From the NCBI RefSeq assembly GCF_000003815.2, contig NC_049980.1, positions 20,586,238-20,650,237 of the forward strand: a stretch of 64,000 nt of DNA. Direction: 5' to 3'. Both the position numbers and the translations under genes were made by a program. This DNA comes from Branchiostoma floridae (lineage: Eukaryota > Chordata > Leptocardii > Amphioxiformes > Branchiostomatidae). The notes under the pieces were generated by a model. The model saw nothing but the letters and a program-made list of their open reading frames with translations. It had not been told where the DNA came from and did no database searches. Shown piece after piece: positions 12,577 to 25,850 of the stretch (position 1 is the first letter of the stretch; the number at the start of each line of letters is the position of its first letter).

Positions 12577-12605
12577 CTAAAGTATGCGACATTTGCATAC
12601 TTTAG
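12577..12605. repeat. Short perfect hairpin containing an octamer-like motif
   Basis: CTAAAGTATGC and its exact reverse complement GCATACTTTAG flank a 7-nt loop (GACATTT). The loop junction forms ATTTGCAT, the POU octamer sequence. It could be a structured RNA or a binding site; its function is unknown. Confidence 0.5.
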
Positions 12606-15600
12606 AATAGGCCCACGAGGGTGGTATAAACTGTCATCAAGTTCCTCCAGTGGCTTTCCGCCCTTTTAAAGCATGAGTAGAAACTGGAGACGTGTTGAGC
12701 CTTCCTTTGCCATGTGGGATCATGTGGGTGATTCGGCTGTTGCAACCAGGGCTGTGGTGAAGTTGGAAACCTAGCTATGTGGTGCATTCAGCGGCCGGGA
12801 CTTCCTTGCCTCCAGAAATGAGGGGGCATTTCTTTAGAAGCACTGTCTTAGCTGATATGGAATTGAAACTTAAACATGGATCTAATTGGAGTTTCATATA
12901 CTATAGAATTAAGAAAGACGTGAATCCGTGAATGTAGTTCCTTTACTGGAAGAAGTCACGACATTCAGCTATACATCATCAGGAATCTACGGGGCCCTTC
13001 TTTTATATACAAGACTAGCACTGGTCGTCTCAAAATTATCTTCATACCCCTTGATAGGCATTACTCAGGATGTCCTCTTTGTATATATATATATATATTA
13101 AAGAAACAGAAAGATCATAACCTTACAAAGAAACCGTTTTTCTCCATGTCATATCATCCAGCTCAAAGTTAAAAGCTTAAAGTTGACTAATAGAATACTG
13201 ATCTGATACACATGAACATCAAGCCTGCCTTTCCATATTTCGTTTGTGAAAAAAGGTACAGTTACCTTTTTATGTTGATCAAGAGAGTATCATGCATCAC
13301 AAGGGTTGTGTGTGCATTTCTTCTGAATATATACCATGTACCACGTCATTAAATATGTGTATCGGAGTTGAATACACATAACATGTATTCCTTTGGCCCT
13401 CACGAGTTGTGATGGGTCATATCAAATGCATTTCAGTATGTAACGGTACCCCATTGCTTCAGTGTAGGTACCTGCAAATTACATCGTATTGTATTGTAAA
13501 TCGTCCTTCATCTTTCACTGCTAGCTCTCGCCATTATCAGACAGAACATCACAGAAAATACCGCAGTCGGCAATGTGCTGGGTGAGTATCTAGACCACTA
13601 AGATTAATAGATATAAGTTATATCTATTGATCACACCATTCTAGGTCGACAAAACGCCGCTACATACAGATCTTATTCCATGTCAACATAAACATAACTG
13701 TGAACGTATACGTTGATGAGTGAAATAATTGACTTATAGCAAGAAATTATGCAGGTATTGAACGTCTTCGTCTGAATGCTATAAATAGTAATACCGAATA
13801 TAGTGAACACGAAATACACAAATTGGACGATACATGCCAAAGTTCATGTCATATCAGCAATCCTTTTTATGTTGAAGTTTATGTGTAGCAGCACGGGGTC
13901 TTTCCCTGGTTCTGAAGTTGTGGATGCTTCATTCCACTGTGGTACTTACGTCAATCCGGTCACGTCTGGTCCCATAGTGGCGACTCTAGCAAATGGTTGT
14001 TCTCAACAATTGCAGGTCTGAAAAATGACAAGAGTGATGATGTTTATAAAGTTGTTTTAGAATGAATGACATTTCGTGTACATCTGTTGTAACTCGGCTT
14101 TATTCTGCTGAAGTAGGAAAATGTAGGAAATGTCTAGCAACCAGGAGATAATCTTAATTCCCAGCACTTAATGGTACATTTGTATCTTGGAAAAAATATT
14201 TGTGAACTACGGTACAACACATAGTTTGATATCATTTTATTTTGCATTTGAGCTTATTTCAACTCAGAAAGCGTACTTATAATGCCAATTCCCCCTCACT
14301 GCATTCCTAAGCATGCACACGTATCATGTGATGGTTGAGCGGCTGCGGAGGCCGAGGAATGATGGTGAACTTGAATCCGACTGATGGGGGCTTTCCCTTT
14401 AGGGGCCCGTAACAAGCCTGTCCGACTCCACCAGCTACACCGTTGCTTTTATTTGAACTGTTCCTCATTTACGGCAGCCGCGGTGATTGGTAAGGAATTG
14501 TGCGCTGTTGCATGGATGCACAGGGAGACGATTACAGCTCGTTTTACTCTCAGCCATACGCTACAAACACCCAACAGCCTGTTATGGGTACTTATCTGGC
14601 AGCAGTAATTGAGGCTATCTGGGGCAGAAGCCATGGCTTGGCTAACAGGGAGCATAACATCGGGACTCCCTGTCAGCTGCTTTGAGAACCTCTCCGTATT
14701 CATGTACTGTGCTGGAGTTAGGCATGCACAAAGCTTAAATTCTCGGTAGTAAAATGCCGTAATGCAATCAGATATGCAGACATATATGTCTCATACCTAC
14801 CTCTATCTAAAGGTTCCCCCTGCGATGTCATTTGCTTATTACCGGACGAATTTGTCATGGATCATCTCACGAAGGTCATTCCAACATGCGTAAATGGGAT
14901 TATAGTCCAACGTTTACCAGCATAATCCAATCTACGTGTCGTGTGACCATTACAATTCGTCATCCTTGCGTAATGCTTGGATGTGACTGGAGCATCTATA
15001 CCTCATGTGGATTTACATAAACAATGAAACAAAGGGAAGATTTGAAAGAATATGGATAACGACTATATAGATGTATAAATCTGCAAGGCAGGAATGTTCC
15101 GGAACGAGTGGAAGGTTTTAAGCACGTCATCTGTTCTCATCGACCGAAGCATTTCAATTTATTCGACCATTATGTCAGTTATAATGTGGGATTGGTTCCC
15201 AGTCACTATCATAGCGAAACGTAAATCAAATGCAGCTTGTGTATATTAGGCAGGGCTGGAGCTGATAATCGCCGTTTGATCATCGCGAATTTCTCCTCCG
15301 GTACCCTAAGGGGTTTGCCATTTGAAGATCTAGATGTGATTATAGACGGTTGGGTCTCACTGGCGTTTCCGAATAATAGAGGCCTCTAATGAAGCCAGGA
15401 AAGATTTGAAAATGATAAACCGCCCACACAGTGCTCGCTGCAAACGATGTCCTTCTGGAAGTCATGTTGCTCGTATCTAGTATGGAGACTGGCGGGGTGT
15501 CTGGGGCTACACATTCTCAAATAACAGTTGTTTCAAGAACAAACTAAGAAATAAATAGACTTAACAGTAATGTGTAAATGATGAAATAAAATCGTTCAGG

Positions 15601-18600
15601 TTCAATATAAAGGCCAGGATTCAATTCCATGACCCTATACATAATTAAGATCATGAAGTATATATTGTACATTGAAGCAATTAATTACATACATTTTTTA
15701 TTAATCTTCGACATGTGTCTCCCATGAATGAACACTAGGATCCTGGAAACTCTAGGGAGATGGAAAATCACCAGCATATGTTAATGACGAGGTAATCAGT
15801 TTTTGATTAGGTGAAGTAGATTCCTTATTATACTTCATTTTAACCCATCCATGAAGGTAACATAGTAATGCAGTGATGTAGCTCTGACGTAACCAGAGGT
15901 AGAAAGCATTGGTGTCACGTTATATGGTGAGGTCTCGTGAGAGTCGCTGAATCGGTGACTCGTAAGATTGAACAGTGAAAAAATATTACAAAGAAGATAT
16001 TTCAACGACAAAGTCGATTAAGGAAAACCCCTCCAGGGCGTCTGTGGGACGGGCGAGAAGCTCTACTCAGGAGAAGTGTGCGCTATTAATAATCAGTCGG
16101 CATTCAGAAGCTAGCCGGAGGCCTCACAATAGTCAAGTTTCGTCACGTAAAGGGCCCAGCTTATGTGAATTATTCACACCCACATGGCTACATTTCATAC
16201 CCTACCTATTTCATGATTGAAAAGGATACGATGTATACATCATGTATACAGGGAAACCTTCATATGCTTTTGTTATTATTTTTGAAATTCCAGAATGCAG
16301 AAACAAATACTCATGACAATTAAGATCACATGAAAGGAATCGCCTACGAGTTTGTTATCCACGACTCTAAACCGATTTCAATCCTTCGTGGGCTTAATTC
16401 TGGTTTAATTGTACCTCGATCATTTGAAATATACCGTCATTTGTCTTTGCGTCAACCATTAATTGTTTCTCCCCGGCGGCTTTCAATATTCCTGCTCGAC
16501 CATAAATATCACGTATGTATAATTTGTGAGCCGTGAATGGAGACATTTCCCCATCCGTCAATATCCGAGTGTCCGTAAGGGGAGGTTCAGCTGTGGTCAG
16601 GAGCGCTCCATCAATACTGAGAATAGCCTCTTGCCAAATGAGTTATGCTACAATATGTACCGCGCGCCTAGTATTCCAAAATCACACGGTGTTAGCCTAT
16701 GTATATACCTCGGAAATGCTCATAGGGCATCCTTTTCAAAAAGAGGGGGAACTCACACAGAATATAACATGTGTTATACATGTGCTATAAATGTTTGTAT
16801 CTCCCATTATAGCTGAAATGAAAGATTAACAACATTGTTATCACAAATTCATATTGCCCAGTCTACTTTCCAATGGCATGTAATACTTACAGGAGTTTCA
16901 GTACCAAGGACAGTTCTGCGGCCCAATCGTCTCGACAGAAACAACCGAGTTGTCCGCTGATATCGCTGAGAAAATGATATCAGCTAGGTAACCATCCTAT
17001 AGAACTCTGATATTCTCGCAGAATGTTACTTTTAAGGAACAGTGTTAGCTATGCCAACAAGCCCAACAGTTACCGCCTGTTTGGCTGAATGTTTCTGTTG
17101 TTTATTAGATAGGGACCTATTCCGTGCTTAGAATTAGACGAACCAGCCTAACCATTTAATAAACAAATAAATAATCAATTTTGAGTGCTAGTGGCCTTCC
17201 GTGGTATAGAATACCGCTACATTATGGAATCCTATGGTGCCAAGGTCGCCACTAAATGCAATGCGTTCTTCTATGATGGCTATTCTGAATAATAAAGCAC
17301 TGCGGTATTGAGCCTTCCTGTATTATTTAGCTGGCCCCTGCACCTCAATGTGAAGATCAAACTGTGGACCGCCATTGCTTGTTTCAGTCATGGTAAGTCA
17401 GGTGTAAGCTATTGGTGAAAAATCGTTATACGTTGTACGTCGACAAAAATCTTATAGTGACAGAATCCATGAAACTGTTTATATTGCATTCTTTGCACAT
17501 AATTGTTTACTTTATCCCTTACCTAATTTCATTGTGGTGAATATTTAGATAAACAAATATTTTGACGAAGTTATATTCTTCATAAGCTGAAAATAGTTTG
17601 TGTTGGTTCTATATCTTATTTTAAGAATTTATGTAAACTTTTTTCAGGATCGTAACTTGTCTTACGTTCTACAAATTGATATATTAATCGTCTCCACCAA
17701 TGATTCCGTAATCACGTAACAATTGCGAGTGCTTCAATCCGACGTTTGATCTTCCAGGTTTGCACTGCCTCCAGTAGTTTCATGGCTTCGTGAATAGATG
17801 TGATCGACACTAAGTAGGAATGTATCCTTGGGGAACGCGATGCAGTGGTGAGAATAGTAACTACTTAAAGGGAATGGACAGATCAATTTGAAATGTTTGA
17901 GAGACCATCGCACTTGACGTGAAGGGGTGGCCAATGGGATGGCACAATGATCGTCTTTACTTATTATCATTATTCTACCTGGTGCATCTTACTGTCTAGA
18001 ATCTGCTGAGGCTTTTTATTGTATCTAGATGTATGGGGTCTGTTCTCCGATTTTAGCTGTCGTTGATCCAAAATTCAATTCAAAAAGTGCACCCTGGCGC
18101 TCCAAGTCAGATCGTATCGAAGAACAATTTTCTTAAGAAGCACATTTTTCATACTTCGTGGACATGGGTAACCAGCTGAACGTTTTCGAGCAGGATACAA
18201 TAAAGTGCACGCCTAGGTCAACGTTCTCTTGTCTACTGCAAATCCCACATTGATCTTTTATTATTTCATCCTTCAATGATTCACTATTCAAGCCACTGTG
18301 GGTACCTTTTTTTTTATTTCTTCTTAGTACGAATTCGAAGATACAGCAGTGAGTTTGTCAGAAGACAGGTCAGATTGTATTCATGGGTCAGTAACATTAA
18401 TCAAAGTTGTAGGGAACTAAAGTGCATTGTTATCCCCAAATGGGTTCTACTCCAGCTCGAGATAAATTTAGGACCAGAAATGAAATAAAAGACATCGTGA
18501 TAAACGTAACCTGGGGCTTCCTGAGAAGACCGTGCATGATTACCTTTACAAGGCAGCCAATCACCATTCTGATAACGAATGGCTGGACTCTGCAGGATAT

Positions 18601-21600
18601 TGGGGTCTGGCGGGTGTGATTGGCCTGGTGAGTTATTGTCGCTCGGCGATCCTAAACACTACCGTACACGTGCGGACTCCGGCGTAATGACGAGTACATG
18701 CACATGGGGTCATCGGGGGCAGAGAACTTGCCGACTATTGTCGACGACACGTAAAATGAAGGTAGCGTCGATATGTCTTCAACCATTTGCCAACCGTTAT
18801 ATTATGTTACAAAACATTAACGGACTGTGGGTCTAATATAGACACCAATATTCTAACGCCAAGAAAACCGACACTCAGCGACTGATGATGCCAGTGATGA
18901 TGTACTTATCTGTAGTCCTGATCCTCATTAGATAACTTGTAGAAACAAATCTACACCACCCCTGCTTACAAAAGCTATGACGATAATTGTATCATAGAAA
19001 AATACTTAGAAATTACTTTGAAAGTATTTCCTCATTACAGGTAAGGTATAGTTACGGTACATTTGGTCGTATATAATGCAAACACCTTTGCCGGAAAAGT
19101 TCTAAAATGACTTAATTGGCATCATCTTATATGTGGGTAAAAAAAGGTATAAATTTTGGTCCGGCAGATTTCTATGGTACCACAGTAAACCTGTCGATTA
19201 TGAGTATTTCTCCTTTTCGGACTTGTGCTATCCCTGGTGAGGAAATTGTCTTCATGTAAGGACCAGGCATAGGGTCAATTGGTCCACTAATCGAATCTGG
19301 GTCAATGAATACTCAAAGAGGCGTACGGAATAAACGAGTTACACACGATTTATTTTTCATTTGAAATTTCAATTCATGATTACTTCTGTAGTTCACAGAG
19401 AAGGCACTGGGCAAACGTAAACGTGGCATCATCCAGTAGAACGCAGAATTGGACCCTCCCGATATTTGGCATTGTCGCAGTATTTTCATATCATTATCAA
19501 CTGCTTAAAACGGCCAAAGTGTGCTCAGCATTTTTCTTTCTTTTCCTTTGTGGGTGATATCAGAGATGCACCCATTGTCGTAATGAAATAATCACGCCTC
19601 CCAAATCGATTTAAAAGGACGTGGTCTCGATTTGCGTGCGGTGCGTTGCATTAGAACGGCGCACAAATACAATTATGGGCCCCCTTAGCTTGTGTGTTGG
19701 AAAGATGGGGGAGCTTGGCCTATTATTTCTGGACGGTCACATATTCTGTTGGACAGCATCCAACAGTCTTCTTTCGTCATTATTCAAAGCTTGGTGAACC
19801 CCTCTGCCCGCTTATCGTTTGGACGATGAGAGACGATGTTCCTTTTATGTCTTTATGCACAGCAAGGTCATTCGGTATTTCGAAATGGAGACACGTCGCC
19901 TATTACTTGTTGTTTTGTCCCCAACCGTTCTGTGGCTAGAAAGTGTGTTCGATTTGTCTGACCTGAGACAAACCTGTATTACCTGTAGGAAATTGGTTTT
20001 GACAGCAGAGGCGTTTGCACGTCGTAGATCCACTTCACATGCCAGCTTTATCCCCAAAGGATTTATTCAGTAAAACATAAAAGTAGAACAAGAGCTTGCC
20101 AGTCATTCAGACATTTTATTCCTCTAGTGCCAGACCTCTATCTCGCAACAACATAGTATTAGATGGTACTTCGGTAACGGAAACTGGTTGTACAGCTCTA
20201 TCTATTTTGCCTCATGTAAAAGTGTTCAACAAAACATGACGTCAATATGAGGTCAAAGGTGCCCGGAAGTTTGTGTGATCCGCCGTCTCAGATGTTTGAC
20301 TGGCTCTGGCGCAGATGACCCCCATCACCCCCCTTTAATACAAATGAATCCCGTCCAGACTGAGAATTTGACACTTTGGCTCTACAACAGAATATGTGAT
20401 GGAACCTCGCACGTGAATACCTTTTGACACCTCTGAAGATCCAAGGTAGAGCTTTTGCCTTCCAAAAACATAGCCTTTGATGACATATTACATTCGGGCA
20501 CCTTGCACTTGAACCGTGTGTCTCGCTTCCGTAAAGTCACTTATTGCAAATCAGAGGAGGTTTATTCCTGACGAAAGTCACAGAAGGAACAAAGGGGACC
20601 ACAAATCTAGAATTCTTGCTGCAAATCTGGAATTTTGAAATGGTGGACTACGTGTATTTTGAAACAATCTGTTTAAAACCTTCCCCAGACTGACCTTGCA
20701 CGACCTCAGCAGCCCATATCGATGTCAAGTATTGTTTTCTGACACGTAATCACAATCCGATGGCAGTGTCTAATCTACCATCACGGAGGAAGTATATTCA
20801 TACCTATGTTATAGGCTATTACAGACGGATGGTGGCGGTGTAGATTTAGACAATTCTCTAAATAAGTAGGTGAATCTTTTTAGTTGTACAGCTTTAGGTG
20901 GCTCCTATTGTGTACCTATTGGAATTTCACATCAGGCCACGATGTAGAGTTTCTGTGAATCGCATAGGTGTAAATGTAAAAGTACATGTATTAAGCCCTT
21001 TGGAATGCAACGGTGTGTGCGGTTGAACAGCTCGTAAGAGTGTCGAAGCTATTGACAGATAACTGGCAACCTGTCTTTCATAGGTACTTTTACGCTAAAA
21101 CACTTTTGACAGAACGCAGTTAATTGATAAGAAGAAGTCTGTCTTTTACCAACTTTTAAAGTGGCGGAATCGATGGATTATTTTAGGGCCCGTCACAATG
21201 GAGTGACCCTTTCAAAGTTTCTGGCAATGTGTCATAAGGACTGGAGACCAAAGCCCTGCTTGAGGATTCTAAAGACGGAAAGAGTAATCAAGTAATCTTT
21301 AATGGCCTTACATCTTTAATACCTTCAGCTTACCCTCTGGGTCAGGCCAGGACACGTACAGCAAGGCCAAATCCTTACATACCCTTAGCGTGTCCAACAC
21401 ATAGCATGCTAGCAGAGTTACACATCAATATCTGAAGTAATATCCTGTCCTCACATGAACTACCTCTGTCGAAATTGTGGCGGCGACTGGTGGCAGTCAA
21501 GGTAACTCTTATAATAGCAGTCATATATAAACGTGGGACGTTACCTGTCCTATTATCATACCGGTGATGGAGTTACCTTCGGGACGTGTGGCTAGAATAC

Positions 21601-21640
21601 TAACTGAGAGATGGAGTCGGAGTTGAACCCGATTTCACTA
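12606..21640. other. Large gene desert
   Basis: About 9 kb with no exon I can support. It has short (TA)n near 13083-13100, a small palindrome at about 13607-13629 (AATAGATATAA / TTATATCTATT) and a GATATC-containing inverted repeat near 16957-16985. The open frames found lack domain patterns and flanking splice signals. Confidence 0.45.
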
Positions 21641-22285
21641 TTTCAGCTGTAAAAGTAGACCTGATAGCAGCTGTAATAGTGGGCTGGATGGCAGCTGTAA
21701 CAGGCAATGGACCTGATGGCAGCTGTAACAGTAGGCTGGATGGCAGCTGTAACAGTGGGCTGGATGGCAGCTGTAACAGTGGACCTACTGGCAGCTGTAA
21801 CAGTGGACCTGATGGTAGCTGTAACAGGCAATGGACCTGATGGCAGCTGTAACAGTGCGCTGGATGGCAGCTGTAACAGGCAATGGACCTGATGGCAGCT
21901 GTAACAGTGGGCTGATGCCAGCTGTAACAGCGGGCCTGATGGCAGCTGTAACAGTGGGCCTGAAAGGCAGCTGTAACAGTGCGCTGGATGGCAGCTGTAA
22001 CAGTGGCCCTGATGGCAGCTGTAACAGTGGACCTACTGGCAGCTGTAACATTGGACCTGATGGCAGCTGTAACAGTGGACCTACTGGCAGCTGTAACAGT
22101 GGACCTACTGGCAGCTGTAACAGTGGACCTACTGGCAGCTGTAACAGTGGACCTACTGGCAGCTGTAACAGTGGGCCTACTGGCAGCTGTAACAGCGGGC
22201 TTGATGGCAGCTGTAACAGTGGGCCTGATGGCAGCTGTAACAGTGGGCTGGATGCCAGGATGGCAGCTGTAACAGTGGGCTGGAT
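21641..22285. repeat. 24-bp minisatellite with a CAGCTG E-box in nearly every unit
   Basis: About 26 copies of a 24-bp unit (core GGCAGCTGTAACAGTGGRCC), occasionally lengthened to about 28 bp by a CAATGG insertion. I count 26 AGCTGTAA cores, 25 of them within CAGCTG. A run at 22039-22200 is nearly homogeneous, which suggests recent expansion. Because 24 is a multiple of three, every frame tends to stay open and gives spurious long ORFs on both strands. CAGCTG is a canonical bHLH site and TAACAG resembles a MYB half-site. Confidence 0.95.
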
Positions 22286-22656
22286 GACATCGCTAATGAA
22301 AGCAGGCTGAAAGTTCACAAATACGATCTGGTCCTACTGTCTAGAATAAGGTCTTCAGCGCTTATCATATCCACCCCTTATTACTACCATACTTGTAAGC
22401 AACCCTGTGCTAATATTTCTTGCATTAGAGTATCAGATGAGTGGACATTTGACAATTGGTTATGGCTTACCATATAAGATGTAGTCTCAATCAACTAGTT
22501 GGTCTCTAGTTGACATTTAGCAAACTTCGCCACCCATTGGTATTCATACCCTCTCCCCTCCCATGTTTAGACTAGCTGCCTTTATCCTTCAGGCCGGGTA
22601 ACAACGCTTCTGTCATTACCTGTCAGACCATGCAAAAGGGCATGAACCTGATAACG
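22286..22656. other. Spacer between minisatellite and putative TATA promoter
   Basis: No gene is seen. It may hold proximal regulatory sequence if the TATA element that follows is real. Confidence 0.3.
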
Positions 22657-22690
22657 TATAAATAGTGCTGGTCTCTGTTGTCAGCAAGTC
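22657..22690 (+). promoter_or_regulatory. Candidate TATA-type core promoter
   Basis: TATAAATAG at 22657-22665 is followed about 26 bp later by an initiator-like TCAGCA at 22681-22686. The first ATG downstream is at 22775 in a good context (A at -3). This motif spacing fits a focused promoter, but TATA-like strings occur by chance in AT-rich DNA. Confidence 0.3.
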
Positions 22691-22774
22691 GTATCTACAG
22701 TACACCTACTCTCTTTCGTGTCCAGTTATTACGTGTGTACAGTTGCAGCCGAGAGAGAACGGAGAAAACCGAAC

Positions 22775-22909
22775 ATGTCAAACCAGGACAGCTTTTGCGA
22801 GCAAATGCAAGGCGTTTTCTCCCCGCCAACGGCTCTTCCGTGGAAAATGGACATTGTAACGGGACATGCTGCATGGACCTTATTGAGTTACATTTTAACC
22901 TTAACCTGA
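22775..22909 (+). CDS. Possible small protein (44 aa) downstream of a TATA element
   Basis: This is the first ATG after the putative TATA/initiator pair at 22657-22686, with an A at -3. The 44-residue frame has a polar N-terminal part with two Met-containing stretches and a hydrophobic end (WTLLSYILTLT) that could be a membrane or signal-anchor segment. I recognise no family. The true product could be longer if an intron follows, or the element may be fortuitous. The evidence is only promoter-like spacing and start context, so confidence is low. Confidence 0.2.
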   Translation: MSNQDSFCEQMQGVFSPPTALPWKMDIVTGHAAWTLLSYILTLT

Positions 22910-25429
22910 ATCTATTATGTTGCCAGGAGCCCAAATCAGACGAGATTCCACTGTCACGGGTGGAACAGACTATTGAACATTCTTTATACAACATTTTATG
23001 GACCATACTAAATTACATGTCCCTATCAATTTCCGGCTTAATTGCATTCAGCTTAATGGCACAATAGCCCCTAATAGGAACCCTACTAATCTAGATTACG
23101 ACCTCTAAATACATGCTGAAAGTCAGCAACCAACAACTGCCTGTATCAAGTGATGGTCCATCATTCATAAGTCACAAAGAAGGTGAACAAATTCTTTTGA
23201 AAATCGAGTTCAGAGTTGCCTATCTTCACTTCATTGGATCATCACTTGCGTTTGAAAAATGCCATTGTCAACGATACTTTAGGACATGGTACTCTCAGAT
23301 TGGAGGGGAACAGCTACCTTCTCATGAATGGTATCCATATATGACAGCCGGGCCTCCAACGGAGCCTGTCAGAAAACGGGTACCGTTCAGGAAAAGGTGA
23401 CGGTCTCCCCTCCAACCTTTGCTTGAAGAGTAAGGAACTGAAGCACAACGGAGTAATAGTCCCTCATAAAGGTCTCAGTACTACCGTAAATGTCGTCCAA
23501 CCCCCTTGTATGTCACGGCCACTGTCAGTCCGCTGACGAATTGGACGTTTCTAATAGTACTTCCATGCAAGGCTAGTTTTGAATCGTGTTTTGAATCCGA
23601 TGCTACTTCTGTCTTGAACATCTGCCGACGCCATTTTACTACGTCGTGAAACACCAGGTCCCCACGGCTACTGTTTTAGACACTAATATGGAAATAACGT
23701 TCAATAAACATTTATGTCTTTGTTCAAGATCATTGACGCCAAATAAGGCCAGAGCGTGAAGGCTTATTGCCATCTGATTTAAAGCCACTGCCGAATGAAA
23801 TTGTCAACTAGAGACCGACATGACATATATTTCCACAGAGACTTGGGTGGGGTATGCTTCTTCATGTTACCCCGTCAACGTAGATGTGGAGAGCGCCTAA
23901 CTCCGTCAAGTTGGAATGGGGTTCTTCTATGTGATATTCAATAAGTGAAATGATAGACAAAAAAAATAGTGTTTATCTTGAACCTTCTGTCCAATGAAAA
24001 CTGACCAGAATTGACGCTCAGATTCCCTACAGGCAACATGTACTGATACAGAGGTACTTCGTACAAACCCTTCTCGTAAAGAAGACTGCTGTAGTGCCTG
24101 AACCATCTTCTTGCCCGTGGGATAGTGGGTGGGAGGGAATCAATATTTCGCGAGAAAAGTGGATCGCTGCTGCAAATACGCCTGCGATGTTCAGGAGCTT
24201 CAATATCATACTTCACTAGGCGACAAAGCACGCGTTTATCGAGTTTTTACTCTTCTTTTATGGAGTTAAGGTTAGAAATAGTTCAGTTCGATCGATGTCA
24301 GTTGTGAGAAGACTAAATGTGACGCCATCTTGTTCTATCTGTAATGCTCAGGTTCGGAACAACATTTTGAACAAATGTTGTATGTAAATTTTTATAATGT
24401 TGTTTCGCGAGCGATTTTCTTCTGTTGCACGGCTAAGATGTTGTAAGCGTTCCATGGGTTACAGCCAGCAAGTTAAGCTTTGCAACGGATCGTTTTTCAG
24501 GATTTAGGAAATGTTTGTAGATCGAATCGGATGATATCTATACATGCAGATTCTCGACGTTTGTAATCTTAGGTTCTTTTCTGGATTCGTCTGGAATTGT
24601 AGTTATGATTAAGTTTCATGGGCCCGAATTGCTCGGACGAGCATACAGTATACCCCAAGCTATATCATTGGAGTTCAAAAGCTATCATTGTGTTTAGATC
24701 ATCAGGAGCTCGTCTTACATTGTTTGATAAGAACACCTGCCTGCTAAATGCGACGTCAATCGGCCAAGAAATTAAATGGGATTGATTTATTCACCCTTTT
24801 CATTTCCAAGAGAAAAAAGGACGAAATGAACCGTACGAAAAGAGGGAAATAATCAGTATGCTTTTCTGAAGATACGACACACACATTGATTGATTGATAA
24901 CGCACTCTATATATATTCATAACCATATGTACACACAACTATTGATCAGTTTTGATATCGGCAATTCTATGCCATCAGAAGATTGCTACTAGTATACACC
25001 AATCAATGGCAATATATGGGCTGTTGGTACATTAATTGCTAACATAAACATTTCCTACACTTCGTCGGACTGGGTAAACCTTTGGACTACTTGCTGGCGA
25101 AATCTCCGTTTATCTTGTTTGAGTGTTACACCTTCATGGTTGTGATACCGTACTTTATAATCATAGAGTAATTTACATTCAGTCGGTATCACCATTAGAT
25201 TACATCAGATATATCATTCTGTCGTGAAGATTTAAGAAATCGGCCCATTTTAGCTGTACTGTTAAAATCCTTTTATAATCACATTTACGATTCGACACGA
25301 TCCTTACTTCAACGTTACAATCGGCGTCCTCAGGTGGTCAAATCTAGTTAGTGGCCTCCTTAGAAGCAAAATTGCTGAAATCTCGTGAGCCGCATACTCT
25401 AGTCGACTTGATAGTGGTTAGTATTCAGT
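22910..25429. other. Intergenic, no gene seen
   Basis: No supported exon or RNA gene. The open frames at 23113-23400 plus and 23938-24231 minus have no recognisable features. Confidence 0.4.
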
Positions 25430-25850
25430 TCGCGACTTATCTCTGTTGAAAGTCTTGAGCGTCGGTAATGCTCAGGCGAGGTGAAAATGGCGGCCTTAGG
25501 GCGACGCTGACTGGAAGTTTATGGGCCTTTTCGGCAGAGATGTTGATCTGTGGGGAGAGATTGTAGCGGTGAAGTGTTAGGGGGCTGGTGGAGTTGGGAA
25601 AGCGAGCGGCGGGACCCACTAACGTGGGGATCAAACCTTTCTGACGCACTGCGGTGTTTGGCGTGAAGGGCGGCGGGGCGGTCGTGATCAATATCATGCC
25701 TTAATGGTTTTACGGGCTGATATCGGCAGAGAGGAAGGCAACCATGCTCGGTTGGCTCCCAACGGAGCAGTTTGGAGCCGTGAGACGGATCGCACCCACA
25801 TAGCATTGTGTGACTTGTCACGTGACCTTAGCCTCTGTAGGGGACCGTCC
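25430..25850. promoter_or_regulatory. CpG-rich promoter-like patch
   Basis: This patch is clearly richer in G+C and CpG than its surroundings. It contains AAAATGGCGGCC at about 25482-25493, a YY1-type motif common just downstream of housekeeping start sites, and a GTCACGTGAC palindrome at about 25817-25826 (E-box/USF type). No coding exon can be attached. Minus-strand open frames here look like by-products of composition. Confidence 0.3.

Noticed and set aside
21785-22318. Long open frames in the minisatellite (for example 177 codons on the minus strand)
   Set aside because: The repeat unit is 24 bp, so frames stay open by arithmetic; products are pure 8-residue repeats without start context or splice support.
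25519-25821. 100-codon minus-strand frame in the CpG-rich patch
   Set aside because: No family features; better explained as GC-rich promoter-like DNA.
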